Positions 41,623 through 51,294 of a DNA stretch of 64,000 bases are shown here, one piece after another. The DNA is from Oscillospiraceae bacterium. Lineage in GTDB: Bacteria > Bacillota > Clostridia > Oscillospirales > Oscillospiraceae. The DNA lies in contig SVLM01000002.1 in the NCBI GenBank assembly GCA_015067945.1, forward strand, positions 1-64,000, written 5' to 3'. The notes beneath the pieces were generated by a model that had not been told where the DNA came from, did not search any database, and was given only the letters and a program-made list of their open reading frames with translations. The position numbers and the translations under genes are program-made. Numbering within the stretch: the first letter of the stretch is position 1; each line of letters opens with the position of its first letter.

Positions 41623-42801
41623 ATGCTCAACCCCAACGCCTATGCCCTGGGTGCCAACCGCAGCTGCATCCGGGAGCTGTTCGAATACGGCAACGCCCGT
41701 GCCGCCATCGTGGGTCGGGAGAATGTCTATGACTACAGTCTGGGCAATCCGTCCATTCCCTCTCCCCGGGAAGTCAATGAAACCATCTGCAAGGTGATTG
41801 CCGAAATGGACTCTCTGGCGGTTCACGGCTATACCTCCGCCATCGGCGATCTTGCTACAAGGACAGCCATCGCCGAGGATCTGAACAGCCGCTACAATGC
41901 CGGGGTCAAGCCGGAAGAGCTGTTCATCGGCAGCGGTGCGGCTCCGGAATTGGTGGCGGTGCTCCACGCCCTGACCACCCCCGGCAGCGAAATTCTGGCC
42001 ATCGCCCCCTATTTCCCGGAATATAAGCCCTTTGCCGAGTCTGCCGGGGCGATTTTCAAGGTCGTTCCTCCGGATATCCCCGATTTTCAGATCAATATGG
42101 AAAAGCTGGAGGCTATGCTGACCCCCAACACCGCTGCCATTATTATCAATTCCCCCAACAATCCCTCCGGTGTGGTCTACACCCGGCAGACCCTGCAGGA
42201 GCTGGGCCAGTTGTTGACGAAAAAGAGTGAGCAGTACGGCCACCCCATCTACCTGATCTCCGACGAACCCTACCGGGAGCTGGCCTACGACGGCGTGGAG
42301 GTGCCCTTTGTGCCCACCCTTTATCCCAACACCGTGGTCTGCTATTCCTACTCCAAGTCTCTGTCCCTGCCCGGCGAGCGAATCGGCTATATCTATGTTC
42401 CCGGTCAGGCCGCGGACAGCAAGGCTCTGTATGCCGCCATTGCCGGTGCTGCCCGGGCCTGCGGCCATGTCTGTGCCCCCTCGCTGTGGCAGAAGGTCAT
42501 TGCCCGTTGTACCCATCTGCGGCCGGATCTTAACGCCTACGACCGCAACCGGAAGCTGCTTTACGAAAAGCTGACCGCCATGGGCTACGAGATGGCCAAG
42601 CCGGACGGTGCTTTCTATCTGTTCATCAAAGCTCCCGGCGGCGACGCAAATGCATTTTCCGAAAAGGCCAAGCAGAAGGATTTGCTGCTGGTGCCCGGCG
42701 ACGGCTTCGGCTGCCCCGGCTACTTCCGGATCTGCTACTGCGTCAGCTATGAGATGATCCAAAAAAGCCTGCCGGTGTTTGCGGAACTAATAAAGGAATA
42801 A
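41623..42801 (+). CDS. Pyridoxal-phosphate aminotransferase (class I/II)
   Basis: A 392-residue fold-type I aminotransferase of the aspartate-aminotransferase family. It has YSLGNPSIPSP near the start, the phosphate-binding IGSGAAPELVA, NSPNNPSGVVY, ISDEPYRELAYD, the PLP-lysine motif SYSKSLSLPGERIGY and the C-terminal substrate Arg in FRICYCVS. The substrate could be aspartate or another amino acid and cannot be settled. AAGGAGG lies 8 bases before the ATG. It stands alone. Confidence 0.93.
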   Translation: MLNPNAYALGANRSCIRELFEYGNARAAIVGRENVYDYSLGNPSIPSPREVNETICKVIAEMDSLAVHGYTSAIGDLATRTAIAEDLNSRYNAGVKPEELFIGSGAAPELVAVLHALTTPGSEILAIAPYFPEYKPFAESAGAIFKVVPPDIPDFQINMEKLEAMLTPNTAAIIINSPNNPSGVVYTRQTLQELGQLLTKKSEQYGHPIYLISDEPYRELAYDGVEVPFVPTLYPNTVVCYSYSKSLSLPGERIGYIYVPGQAADSKALYAAIAGAARACGHVCAPSLWQKVIARCTHLRPDLNAYDRNRKLLYEKLTAMGYEMAKPDGAFYLFIKAPGGDANAFSEKAKQKDLLLVPGDGFGCPGYFRICYCVSYEMIQKSLPVFAELIKE

Positions 42802-42804
42802 TAC

Positions 42805-42877
42805 GTAGGGGAGGGTCTTGACCCTCCCTCGCGCAGTTATGCAAACAATTATTGGGAGGGTCAAGACCCTCCCCTAC
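42805..42877. repeat. Family B double-palindrome repeat, copy B5
   Basis: Standard arms, about 25 bases apart. Confidence 0.85.
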
Positions 42878-42898
42878 AGAATGGTTTGATAGAAGAAC

Positions 42899-42969
42899 GC
42901 GGACGGCCAATGGCCACCCCTACAAGTCCTATCGTAGTTAGGCGTAGGGGCTTATCATTGCTCGTCCGC
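42899..42969. repeat. Family C hairpins, copy C5 (double)
   Basis: The first has inner stem GGCC/GGCC around AAT; the second, TTATCATTGCTCG, is decayed. A family A end (CTCGCAATGACA) follows at about 43001. Confidence 0.65.
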
Positions 42970-43018
42970 AACACCTTCCCCCGAAGGAAGCCTTATTCGG
43001 CTCCTCGCAATGACATAT

Positions 43019-43047
43019 AAAAAGGTGCACTTTCGTGCACCTTTTTT
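43019..43047. terminator. hemW terminator
   Basis: AAAAAGGTGCAC/GTGCACCTTTTT stem with TTTC loop, T-rich on both strands. Confidence 0.85.
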
Positions 43048-44240
43048 TATTTTCTTCTCTTGGCCAAAGGTTCGGAATCTTCCTGAATCGTCAGCAGTTC
43101 GGTGAGGATAGTATTCGACAGCAAAAAGCCCTCCGGGGTCAGCCGCCAGCGACCCTCCGCACCCAAGGCATGACCTTGCTGCCGGCACTGCTCCAGAAAT
43201 TCCTCCAAAGGCTTAAACGGCAGCAAAAACCGTTTTTCGTATTCCTCCCGGTCAATGCCCTGCACCGTACGCAGACGCATCATCAGATACTCACCGGCCC
43301 GCTCACGGTCAGAGATCTCCTCCACCTCATCCAGCACAATACCCTGGTTCTGAATGCCATCGATGTAGCCCTTCAGATCCCGGATGATCTTAAACCGCTT
43401 TCCGGCAAAATCCGAGCTGGCATCCGGGCCGAATCCCAGATACTCACCACCAATCCAGTACTTCATATTGTGCCTGGATTCATAGCCCCGGCGGGCGAAA
43501 TTGGAAATTTCATACTGCCGGTAGCCCTTGCTCCGCAGAATATCCACGGTTTTCAGGTACATATCCGCCTGCGTATCGTCATCCGGCAGGTTGCTGTACT
43601 CCCGGCAATCGTACAAGGGCGTACCCTCTTCCAGTTTCAGCCCGTAGCAGCTGATATGCTCCGGCCGCAGCTCCATCACATTTCGCAGTGTTCTCTCCCA
43701 GCTTTCCAGGGACTGACCGGGCAGGCCGTAGATCAGATCTACGGAAAGATTCTTAAAACCGGCACTGCGGATGTTCTGCACCGCCTGCACTGCCTGCTCA
43801 TAGTTGTGGGGGCGGCCGATCTGCTTTAAGATCCGGTCGTCGTCGCACTGGATGCCCAGACTCACCCGGTTAAAGCCCTCGCTCCGCAGCCGCCGGAGCA
43901 GCCGGGAGGATACAGAGTCGGGGTTGGCTTCAAAAGTGATCTCCGCACTGGCGGAAACCTCGAAATTGCGACGGATGGCCGTTAAGATCGCCGCCATGCC
44001 GTCCGCACCGAAAAAGCTGGGGGTGCCGCCGCCGAAATATACGGTATCCACCAAATATCTGGGGCTGCGTTGTCCGGCCTCCCGGATATGCTCGCAGACC
44101 GCATCCATATAGTCCTCCATCAGCCGGTCGTCCTTGTCCGTCAGGGAGTAGAAGTCACAATACTGGCACTTACTGCGGCAAAAGGGCACATGGATGTAGA
44201 TACCAAGGGGCGTTTTTTCTTTTCTTCCAAAAATTCCCAT
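43047..44240 (-). CDS. hemW: HemW, radical-SAM heme chaperone
   Basis: A 397-residue radical-SAM protein that inserts heme into target proteins. The 4Fe-4S motif is CRSKCQYCDF (CX3CX2C-F, the HemW form rather than coproporphyrinogen oxidase). VYFGGGTPSFFG follows, then EANPDS and SLGIQCDD. It lies 10 bases after lepA on the same strand, a common Firmicutes order, and is probably cotranscribed. GAGGTGACC is the ribosome site. Confidence 0.93.
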   Translation of the reverse strand: MGIFGRKEKTPLGIYIHVPFCRSKCQYCDFYSLTDKDDRLMEDYMDAVCEHIREAGQRSPRYLVDTVYFGGGTPSFFGADGMAAILTAIRRNFEVSASAEITFEANPDSVSSRLLRRLRSEGFNRVSLGIQCDDDRILKQIGRPHNYEQAVQAVQNIRSAGFKNLSVDLIYGLPGQSLESWERTLRNVMELRPEHISCYGLKLEEGTPLYDCREYSNLPDDDTQADMYLKTVDILRSKGYRQYEISNFARRGYESRHNMKYWIGGEYLGFGPDASSDFAGKRFKIIRDLKGYIDGIQNQGIVLDEVEEISDRERAGEYLMMRLRTVQGIDREEYEKRFLLPFKPLEEFLEQCRQQGHALGAEGRWRLTPEGFLLSNTILTELLTIQEDSEPLAKRRK

Positions 44241-44250
44241 AGGTCACCTC

Positions 44251-46059
44251 TTAATCCTCGTCCAACTTCAAAACCGCCATAAAGGCCTCGCTGGGGACGG
44301 AAACCGTACCGAAGGTACGCATCCGCTTCTTGCCTTCCTTCTGCTTCTCCAGCAGCTTCTTCTTACGGGTAATGTCACCGCCGTAGCACTTGGCAAGCAC
44401 GTCCTTACGCAGAGCCTTGATGGTCTCACGGGCGATGATCTTGCCGCCGATGGCAGCCTGAATAGGGATTTCAAACTGGGCACGGGGGATATTGTCCTTC
44501 AGTTTTTCGCAGATCTTCCGGGCTCTGGGATAGGCATTATCCGCAAAGAGAATGAAGCTCAGTGCGTCCACCACATCGCCGTTGAGCAGAATATCCAGCT
44601 TCACCAGCCGGGAGGGACGGTAACCGATGAGCTCATAGTCCAGAGAGCCGTAGCCACGGGTACGGGATTTCAGAGCATCGAAGAAGTCGTAAATGATCTC
44701 GTTCAGGGGCATTTCGTAGTGCAGCTCCACCCGGTTGGCGTCCAGATATACCATATCCTTGAATTCGCCCCGACGCTGCTGGGCCAGATCCATGATATTG
44801 CCCACATATTCCTGAGGAGCGATCAGGTTGACCTTGGCAAAAGGCTCCTCCGCCAGCTGGATTTCCATGGGATCCGGGTAATCCAGAGGGGTATAGACCA
44901 TCATCACCTCGCCGTTGTTCTTGGTAATGCGGTAAACAACGTTGGGGGCGGTGGTGATCAGGTCCAGATTGTACTCACGCTCTAGGCGTTCCTGGATAAT
45001 TTCCATGTGCAGCAAACCAAGGAAGCCGCAGCGGAAGCCGAAGCCCAGAGCAATGGAGCTTTCCAGCTCGTAGGACATGGAGGCATCGTTCAGTTTCAGC
45101 TTTTCCAAAGCCTCCCGCAGATCCTGGTACTTGGCTCCGTCGGCAGGATACACGCCGGAGAACACCATGGGCTGCACCTCCCGGTAGCCGGGCAGGGGTT
45201 CTGCAGCCGGATTTTCCACAGTTGTGATGGTGTCGCCCACCTGGGTGTCCTGCACAGTTTTGATGGAGGCGGTGATATAGCCAACCTCACCGGCACCCAA
45301 GGCGTCGCAGCTTTTCAGGCCGGTGGGGTGCATGGTACCAACCTCCACGACCTTATAGACAGCACCGGTGGCCATCATTTTAATGTCCATGCCGGGCTTG
45401 ACCGTGCCCTGCTTGATCCGGGTGTAGACGATGACGCCCCGGTAAGAATCGTACTGGCTGTCGAAAATCAGTGCCTGCAGGGGAGCGTTCCGGTCGCCGG
45501 TGGGTGCGGGCACATCCTTAACGATCATTTCCAGCACGCTGTGGATGTTAATGCCGTTTTTGGCGGAAATTTCCGGAGAATCCTCTGCAGGAATGCCGAT
45601 AATATCCTCCACCTCGGCCTTGACCTCGGTAGGACGGGCAGAGGGCAGGTCAATTTTGTTAATCACGGGCAAAACTTCCAGACCGGCATCGATGGCCAGA
45701 TAGGTGTTCGCCAGGGTCTGTGCCTCCACGCCCTGGGAAGCATCCACAACCAGCACCGCACCCTCGCAAGCGGCCAGAGAACGGGAAACCTCGTAGTTAA
45801 AGTCCACGTGGCCGGGGGTGTCGATGAGGTTTAACGCATAGGTCTCCCCATCATCGGCAGTGTAGGTCAGGGTGGCGGCAGTGGCCTTGATGGTAATGCC
45901 ACGCTCCTGCTCCAGCTCCATGGAGTCCAGAATCTGCTCGGCTCTGTGCCGCTGCTCAATGGCGTTGCACTCCTCCAGCAGCCGGTCCGCCAGGGTGGAC
46001 TTACCGTGGTCAATGTGGGCGATGATAGAAAAATTGCGAATCTTGGAAAGCTCGGTCAT
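44251..46059 (-). CDS. lepA: Elongation factor 4 (LepA)
   Basis: A 602-residue ribosome-associated GTPase that aids translation under stress. The start [27 protein letters not shown] at 46059 has AGAGGTG upstream. A longer in-frame reading crosses repeat A8 and is rejected. Motifs: AHIDHGKST (G1), the DTPGHVDF motif (G3), NKIDLP (G4), the EF-G-like domains, and the LepA C-terminal domain with [21 protein letters not shown]. It heads a lepA-hemW operon. Confidence 0.97.
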   Translation of the reverse strand: MTELSKIRNFSIIAHIDHGKSTLADRLLEECNAIEQRHRAEQILDSMELEQERGITIKATAATLTYTADDGETYALNLIDTPGHVDFNYEVSRSLAACEGAVLVVDASQGVEAQTLANTYLAIDAGLEVLPVINKIDLPSARPTEVKAEVEDIIGIPAEDSPEISAKNGINIHSVLEMIVKDVPAPTGDRNAPLQALIFDSQYDSYRGVIVYTRIKQGTVKPGMDIKMMATGAVYKVVEVGTMHPTGLKSCDALGAGEVGYITASIKTVQDTQVGDTITTVENPAAEPLPGYREVQPMVFSGVYPADGAKYQDLREALEKLKLNDASMSYELESSIALGFGFRCGFLGLLHMEIIQERLEREYNLDLITTAPNVVYRITKNNGEVMMVYTPLDYPDPMEIQLAEEPFAKVNLIAPQEYVGNIMDLAQQRRGEFKDMVYLDANRVELHYEMPLNEIIYDFFDALKSRTRGYGSLDYELIGYRPSRLVKLDILLNGDVVDALSFILFADNAYPRARKICEKLKDNIPRAQFEIPIQAAIGGKIIARETIKALRKDVLAKCYGGDITRKKKLLEKQKEGKKRMRTFGTVSVPSEAFMAVLKLDED

Positions 46060-46082
46060 AATATGCACCTCTGTATATTTGC

Positions 46083-46242
46083 TGTCATTGCGAGGACCCT
46101 GAGTGAAGTCGAAAGGGACGTGGCAATCCCCTGAATATTTCTCCTGACCGGGAGATTGCCACGGCAGCGAAGCTGCCTCGCAATGACACCGTATTTTTAA
46201 GGGAGATTGCCACACCAGTGTGAGCACTGGTTCGCAATGACA
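46083..46242. repeat. Family A modular repeat, copy A8 (three modules)
   Basis: The forward module has a decayed inner stem; the reverse modules have GGCAGC/GCTGCC and ACCAGTG/CACTGGT. Confidence 0.85.
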
Positions 46243-46405
46243 CGTTAATCGGGCATTTTTGCCCATTCTTATTCAATTTACAATTATAATAGAAATCCCC
46301 GCAAAAGTAAACCGTATGTTTTCGGGAATTTTGGGGAAAACTCTGTATGCTTTCAAATATTTTTCGAAAAACCGATAAAAACGGAAATTTTTTTATTTTT
46401 AGACC

Positions 46406-46434
46406 TTGTCAAAAGGAAAAAATCGATATATAGT
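46406..46434 (+). promoter_or_regulatory. rpoD promoter
   Basis: TTGTCA (46406-46411), a 17-base spacer and TATAGT (46429-46434). Confidence 0.7.
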
Positions 46435-46469
46435 CTATCAGCACTAAAAAGAAAGAGGAGAGATGGAAA

Positions 46470-47615
46470 ATGAGTAATGCAAAGAAAAATGCTCCCAAGA
46501 CCGAGGATCTGCAGACCGTTTTGCAGAATCTGATCGCCCAGGGCCGCAAGGACGGCACCCTGCTGGCATCCGAGCTGAACGCCCATCTGGAAAAGCTGGA
46601 CCTGTCCCCGGAGAAAATTGAGGAGATCTACGACCGTTTCGAATCCATGAATATTCAGATCATCGGTGCCGAGCTGGAGCTGGACGACGATCTGGACCTG
46701 CTGCCCGTAAGCATGGACGACGATATTGATTTGTCCTCCATGGAGGAAGAGGATCTGGTTGACCCGGTGGATCTGGCCGCGGAATACAATCTGGACGACC
46801 CCGTGCGTATGTACCTGAAGGAGATCGGTCAGGTAAAGCTGCTGTCCGCCGACGAAGAAATCGAGCTGGCAAAGCGGGTCAGCGAGGGCGATCAGGATGC
46901 CAAGAATAAGCTCACCGAGGCCAACCTGCGACTGGTTGTGTCCATCGCGAAGAAATACTCCGGCCGCGGTCTGCATATTCTGGACCTGATTCAGGAGGGC
47001 AACACCGGTCTGATCCGCGCCGTAGACAAATTTGACTGGACAAAGGGAAACAAATTCTCTACATATGCCACCTGGTGGATCCGGCAGGCCATCACCCGTG
47101 CCATCGCCGACCAGGCCCGGACCATTCGTGTGCCGGTGCATATGGTAGAGGTCATCAACAAGGCCACCCGGTGCAACCGGAAGCTGGTGCAGGAGCTGGG
47201 CCGCGAGCCCACCGTGGAAGAGATCGCCGCCGAGCTGAATCTGCCGGTGGAGAAGATCATCGAGGCCAACCGCACCGCCGCCGACACCCTGTCGCTGGAC
47301 ACCCCGGTGGGTGACGAAGAAGATACCTCCATCGGCTCCTTCGTAGAGGACGAGCGTACCCCCGGCCCTGCCGACGCCACCTCCAACGCCCTGCTTGCCG
47401 AGGCCCTGAAGGAAATTCTGGACACCCTGACCGAGCGGGAAGCCGATGTTCTGCGGATGCGTTTCGGTATGTACGACGGCCGCAACCGCACGCTGGAGGA
47501 GGTCGGTCAGATCTTCGGCGTGACCCGTGAGCGGATCCGCCAGATCGAAAACAAGGCCATCCGCAAGCTCCGCCACCCCAGCCGTGCCAAGAAGATCAAG
47601 GACTTCTACTGCTGA
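46470..47615 (+). CDS. rpoD: RNA polymerase primary sigma factor (SigA/RpoD)
   Basis: A 381-residue housekeeping sigma factor. Region 1.1-like N-terminal helices precede an acidic stretch ([10 protein letters not shown]...[16 protein letters not shown]). Region 1.2 [11 protein letters not shown], region 2 with [18 protein letters not shown] and [19 protein letters not shown] plus [13 protein letters not shown], region 3 and region 4 ([28 protein letters not shown]) are complete. A separate ribosome site AGAGGAG precedes the ATG. It has its own promoter and terminator. Confidence 0.97.
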   Translation: MSNAKKNAPKTEDLQTVLQNLIAQGRKDGTLLASELNAHLEKLDLSPEKIEEIYDRFESMNIQIIGAELELDDDLDLLPVSMDDDIDLSSMEEEDLVDPVDLAAEYNLDDPVRMYLKEIGQVKLLSADEEIELAKRVSEGDQDAKNKLTEANLRLVVSIAKKYSGRGLHILDLIQEGNTGLIRAVDKFDWTKGNKFSTYATWWIRQAITRAIADQARTIRVPVHMVEVINKATRCNRKLVQELGREPTVEEIAAELNLPVEKIIEANRTAADTLSLDTPVGDEEDTSIGSFVEDERTPGPADATSNALLAEALKEILDTLTEREADVLRMRFGMYDGRNRTLEEVGQIFGVTRERIRQIENKAIRKLRHPSRAKKIKDFYC

Positions 47616-47623
47616 TACACGAC

Positions 47624-47657
47624 ACCCCCACCCGGTCACCCGGATGGGGGTGCTTTT
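47624..47657 (+). terminator. rpoD terminator
   Basis: CACCCCCA/TGGGGGTG outer stem with an inner CCCGG/CCGG pair, followed by CTTTTTG. Confidence 0.8.
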
Positions 47658-47698
47658 TGCGGACGAGCAATGATAGGTCGTTACGCAAAACCATGACA

Positions 47699-47808
47699 TG
47701 TCATTCTGAGCGTAGCAGCCGAAGGTTGCGGAGTCGAAGAATCCGTATTCTTTTTTATAGGAGAACGGATCCTTTGACTACGGCCTGTGGCCTTCGCTCA
47801 GGATGACA
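47699..47808. repeat. Family A-like repeat, copy A9 (CATTCTGAGC variant)
   Basis: TGTCATTCTGAGCG...CGCTCAGGATGACA outer pair with GAATCC/GGATCC and ACGGCC/GGCC pairs inside. A subfamily also seen at 58248. Confidence 0.65.
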
Positions 47809-47834
47809 GAGTATCTCCTCAAGGAGAAGGCTTG

Positions 47835-47860
47835 CGGGCGATTCGTGAATCGCCCCTACG
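47835..47860. repeat. Family C hairpin, copy C6
   Basis: GGGCGATTCGTGAATCGCCCCTAC, inner stem GATTC/GAATC, which differs from the other copies. Confidence 0.65.
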
Positions 47861-47879
47861 CCCAACCACGGTAATGTTT

Positions 47880-47953
47880 GTAGGGGAGGGTCTTGACCCT
47901 CCCTTTTATCGATGGATACAATTGCGGATGGGAGGGGCAAGACCCTCCCCTAC
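47880..47953. repeat. Family B double-palindrome repeat, copy B6
   Basis: Arms as usual; one base of the right arm changed (GGGCAAGACC). Confidence 0.85.
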
Positions 47954-47978
47954 GGATTTTATTGGAGGTTGAGATGAG

Positions 47979-48008
47979 AAAAGGGCGTGCTTTGCAGCAC
48001 GCCCTTTT
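47979..48008 (-). terminator. acsB terminator
   Basis: AAAAGGGCGTGC/GCACGCCCTTTT stem with a short loop, 8 bases past the acsB stop. Confidence 0.8.
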
Positions 48009-48016
48009 GGGGTAAA

Positions 48017-50149
48017 TTACATATCGAAGGGTTCCATACCCAGGACGGGGTGGCCCACCTCGGACAGGAAGCCCAGCAGCTCCTCAGGATCCTCGGTGCA
48101 GACAGTCTCGTCAGCGATCATGTCGGTGAAGTTCTCAACACCGTACATCTCCAGAGCGGTAGCGTCCAGACGCTCGCGAACCTGCTCCTTCAGCTCCTTG
48201 GGCATCCAGACGATACGGCCGGGGCCGCCTTCGGCTGCGATGAACTTCTTGGAGAAGATGAACTGCTTGCCGTGGCCCATGAAGCCGGGAGTCTGAACAC
48301 CGCCGCCGGTCATGGAGGCCATGTCGGAGAAGCTCATGCCCAGCGGAGTCATGCCGGCGTGCTCACGGGAGGTGATGACAACGCCCATGGAGCAGGGCTC
48401 AACACCACAGATACACTCGAAGCAGCCGCAGGAAGTCATGGGATCCTGGAACAGGGAGTACAGAGTAACGTGCTCCAGAGCACCGTGAGAGTACTTCTCA
48501 ATGGCCTCGTCCACGTCCTCGTAGCGACCCAGGTTCTCGTCAATGCAGCGCTCCTTGGGAACGATCTGGCAGGGACCGGTGGGATCCAGCTCGTTGGTAG
48601 CCTTGGCATCCAGCCAGCTAACGGCACCGCACAAACCCAGACGCTCGGGAGTGACGATACAAACGTGGCTGGGAGAGAAGGCCTGGCACATAATGCAGGT
48701 GTAGTAAACGGGAACGGACTCGTCGGTCATGGAACGCAGACGGTCGTCACGCTTGGCAAAGACTTCGTTGGCAGCAGCCCGGAGAGCCTTGTTCTGCTCA
48801 GCGTCAACCACGATGGTGACCTGGCACTTGTCAACAACAGCCTCGAACTCGGACTTGATCTTGGCGTACAGAACCTCGCCCAGGTGCTTAAACTTGAAGC
48901 CGGCTTCGAAATCAGCCTTGCTGATACGAATACGGATCATGTCACGCTGACCGGTGTGCATAACGCCCTCAATGCAGTTCAGGTAAGCATGGAACTTACG
49001 CTCCATAACAGACTCGAAGTCGGGCTGCATAGCCTTGCCGGCAACGTCCACGGTGTAGCTCAGGGAGATCTTGGAGCCAACGGGGATATCGTCGATCTCG
49101 GGGCCGATAACGGTGATCTTGTGATCCTCCACCTCGGCAGCTTCCTTGGTCTGGACCAGCTCGAAGCAGTCCACACGGGAGCCGTCCACTTCCACCTGCA
49201 TATCGCCGCGGCGGATGATTTCGCCCTCGAAAGCGGTGGCGTATGCAACGGGAATGTCGATGTTGGTGATCTTGATCTTGATGTCACGGGCCTCCAGAGA
49301 GGTGGCGTTCCACTTCTCGGTGTCCAGCTGCTGGATCAGGCTCTTGGGAACACGGAACATGTTCTCAGTCTCGTTGGAAACAACGGGGAAGCCCAGGCAA
49401 ATGGCACCGGCACCGTAGGAAACGATTTCGTCAGAAAGAGGCTTGTAAGCATTGACGAAGGCACGGACGCGGTCCATAGTGTACTTAGCCAGTGCGGGGA
49501 AGTCGCCGGGGGTGATGTTACCGAAGATCAGAGCAGCACGCACTGCAACGGAAACAACGTGGATGACGGACTGCATCTCATAGCCCAGGGGGCAGACGCG
49601 GACGTTCTCACCGGTCTTCATGCCGGCATCAGCAACGTGCTTGATGCCCTCGCCGGTGATAGTAACCAGAATACCCTGATTCTGGTAGGACTTGACCAGA
49701 GCAACGGTATCCTCGGGCTTTTCGGCACCGCCGATGATAACAGCAACGCCGGGGATATCGCCGGTAACCAGCGGCACGCCCAGGTTACGCACGAATGCGT
49801 CGGTCAGGTGGCCCATTTCGGGCTCGGTGTAGGGGGTAGCACCATGCAGGTACTTCAGAGCCTCCAGGAACTCTGCACACAGAGCGGAAGCAATGCCGCT
49901 GTCGAATGCGTCCTGCAGACGATTGTTACGGGTCATCATGGACTTGATGTTGTCCATGGCGGCCTTCATCTCGCCCAGGGTGTTGATCTTGACACCGGTA
50001 ACGCCGTAGTAGCAGGGCAGGGAGTAAGCGGTGTCAGGGAAGGAAACAGGCTCTGCTTCACCATAGGTGGCAATGGCCTGATCGATGGCGGCTACGGTAC
50101 GCTCATAGTTGTAGTCGTTACCGCCGAAAACTCTATCAAAAAGTGTCAC
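48017..50149 (-). CDS. acsB: Acetyl-CoA synthase subunit of CODH/ACS
   Basis: A 710-residue enzyme that joins CO, a methyl group and CoA to form acetyl-CoA in the Wood-Ljungdahl pathway. The A-cluster ligands are visible: the CIMCQAFSPSHVCIVTPERLGLC region (4Fe-4S cysteines) and CGCFECICG, where the C-G-C chelates the distal nickel. The N-terminal CO-tunnel domain and central domain are complete. The start is GTG with AGGAGG ahead. It follows cooC on the same strand with a family A repeat in the gap. The corrinoid protein genes (acsC/acsD) and methyltransferase (acsE) are not in the window. Confidence 0.94.
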   Translation of the reverse strand: MTLFDRVFGGNDYNYERTVAAIDQAIATYGEAEPVSFPDTAYSLPCYYGVTGVKINTLGEMKAAMDNIKSMMTRNNRLQDAFDSGIASALCAEFLEALKYLHGATPYTEPEMGHLTDAFVRNLGVPLVTGDIPGVAVIIGGAEKPEDTVALVKSYQNQGILVTITGEGIKHVADAGMKTGENVRVCPLGYEMQSVIHVVSVAVRAALIFGNITPGDFPALAKYTMDRVRAFVNAYKPLSDEIVSYGAGAICLGFPVVSNETENMFRVPKSLIQQLDTEKWNATSLEARDIKIKITNIDIPVAYATAFEGEIIRRGDMQVEVDGSRVDCFELVQTKEAAEVEDHKITVIGPEIDDIPVGSKISLSYTVDVAGKAMQPDFESVMERKFHAYLNCIEGVMHTGQRDMIRIRISKADFEAGFKFKHLGEVLYAKIKSEFEAVVDKCQVTIVVDAEQNKALRAAANEVFAKRDDRLRSMTDESVPVYYTCIMCQAFSPSHVCIVTPERLGLCGAVSWLDAKATNELDPTGPCQIVPKERCIDENLGRYEDVDEAIEKYSHGALEHVTLYSLFQDPMTSCGCFECICGVEPCSMGVVITSREHAGMTPLGMSFSDMASMTGGGVQTPGFMGHGKQFIFSKKFIAAEGGPGRIVWMPKELKEQVRERLDATALEMYGVENFTDMIADETVCTEDPEELLGFLSEVGHPVLGMEPFDM

Positions 50150-50184
50150 GGTTTATTCCTCCTGTTATTATTCTTAAAACTTGC

Positions 50185-50329
50185 TGTCATTGCGAGGGAG
50201 CGTCAGCGACCGTGGCAATCTCCTAAGTATTCCTCCTAACCGGGGGATTGCCACGGCCCGTTGGGCCTCGCAATGACACCGTATCTGGAGGGGATTGCCA
50301 CACCAGTGTGAGCACTGGTTCGCAATGAC
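50185..50329. repeat. Family A modular repeat, copy A10 (three modules)
   Basis: Forward stem with GAGCG/CGACC; reverse modules GGCCC/GGGCC and ACCAGTG/CACTGGT. It lies between cooC and acsB. Confidence 0.85.
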
Positions 50330-50338
50330 CGAATTGTT

Positions 50339-51103
50339 TTAGTCGCGATCCAGGATCGCTTTTATTTGTCGAATTTCCTCGATTGCTTTGGGACTGAAGT
50401 CGTAAGGTGATTTTCCGTTGCGGTCGGCATCCATGATCTCGGTATTATAGTGGATCATACCCAGCAAGTCCTCCGCCGGAATGGCGTTTTTCACAAACTG
50501 CTCGTCCTGCTCGTCCCGGACCTTATTGGCCACCACCCGAACACGCTTGACACCCAAATCGTCTGCCAGGCGTTTTACATTGTGGTAGGTCTGCACGGAA
50601 CGGGCACCGGGCTCGATGACCACGATGAACTGATCCATATTGGCGGCAGTGCCGCGGCCCAGGTGCTCCAGACCGGCCTCCATATCCATGATGACCACAT
50701 CGTTTTTCCGGTAGGTCAGTGCGGAGAGAATGCTCTTGAGCATCACATGCTCCGGGCAGACACAACCGCTGCCGCCCACATCCACCGTACCCATCACCAG
50801 CAGCTTGACACCGTTGATGTCCTTGGAGAAGGTGTCGGGAATGTCCGAAACCTGGGGATTGAGCTTGAAAAACTTATTGGCGGCGTTGGCACCGGTGCGT
50901 TCTTCCACCAGTGTACGCATTTTGGAGATGGGGACGATCTGATCCACTTCCTCCTGGCTTAAGCCCAGGGCTAAGCCCAGATTGGCATCGGGATCCACAT
51001 CGGCGGCCAGGACGGTTCTGCCTTCGTCGGCATAGAGCCGGGCCAGTGTGGAGGACAGGGTGGTTTTGCCCACGCCGCCCTTGCCGGTGATCGCAACTTT
51101 CAT
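50339..51103 (-). CDS. cooC: CooC-type nickel-insertion ATPase
   Basis: A 254-residue SIMIBI-class ATPase that matures CO dehydrogenase by nickel insertion. The P-loop is ITGKGGVGKTT (residues 5-15), with the DVDPDANLGLALGL stretch, VDVGGSGCVCPEH with the Cys pair typical of CooC (CVC), and VIMDMEAGLEHLGRG. The start at 51103 follows GAGGT. The gene lies between cooS and acsB, on the same strand, so it should mature the adjacent enzyme. An in-frame extension upstream is inside a repeat. Confidence 0.92.
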   Translation of the reverse strand: MKVAITGKGGVGKTTLSSTLARLYADEGRTVLAADVDPDANLGLALGLSQEEVDQIVPISKMRTLVEERTGANAANKFFKLNPQVSDIPDTFSKDINGVKLLVMGTVDVGGSGCVCPEHVMLKSILSALTYRKNDVVIMDMEAGLEHLGRGTAANMDQFIVVIEPGARSVQTYHNVKRLADDLGVKRVRVVANKVRDEQDEQFVKNAIPAEDLLGMIHYNTEIMDADRNGKSPYDFSPKAIEEIRQIKAILDRD

Positions 51104-51136
51104 TGAAAAATGACCTCGTTTAAGTAATAAATCTCG

Positions 51137-51284
51137 TATCATTGCGAGGGAGCAAAGCGACCGTGGCAATCTCCTAAGTATTTCTCCTAACCGGGGGATT
51201 GCCACGAGTTTCTGCGAAACTCTCGCAATGACAGATCCGACGGGGGGATTGCCACACCAGTCTGCGGACTGGTTCGCAATGACA
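51137..51284. repeat. Family A modular repeat, copy A11 (three modules)
   Basis: Forward stem with GAGCA/CGACC; reverse modules GAGTTTC/GAAACTC and ACCAGTC/GACTGGT. It lies between cooS and cooC. Confidence 0.85.
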
Positions 51285-51294
51285 GAAAACTTGT

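Larger units (their letters stand above)
46060..46469. other. Intergenic region lepA/rpoD
   Basis: It holds repeat A8 (46083-46242) and then A/T-rich sequence with the rpoD promoter. No gene is seen. Confidence 0.75.
47616..48016. other. Intergenic region rpoD/acsB built of repeats
   Basis: Terminator of rpoD, a family C fragment (47660), an A-like copy, a C copy, B6 and the acsB terminator. No gene is seen. Confidence 0.75.

Noticed and set aside
41155-42762. Open frame of 535 codons on the minus strand
   Set aside because: Runs across two unrelated plus-strand genes and the D3 repeat; no ribosome site.
47987-50239. Open frame of 750 codons on the plus strand
   Set aside because: Antisense to acsB, which has full A-cluster motifs and a ribosome site.
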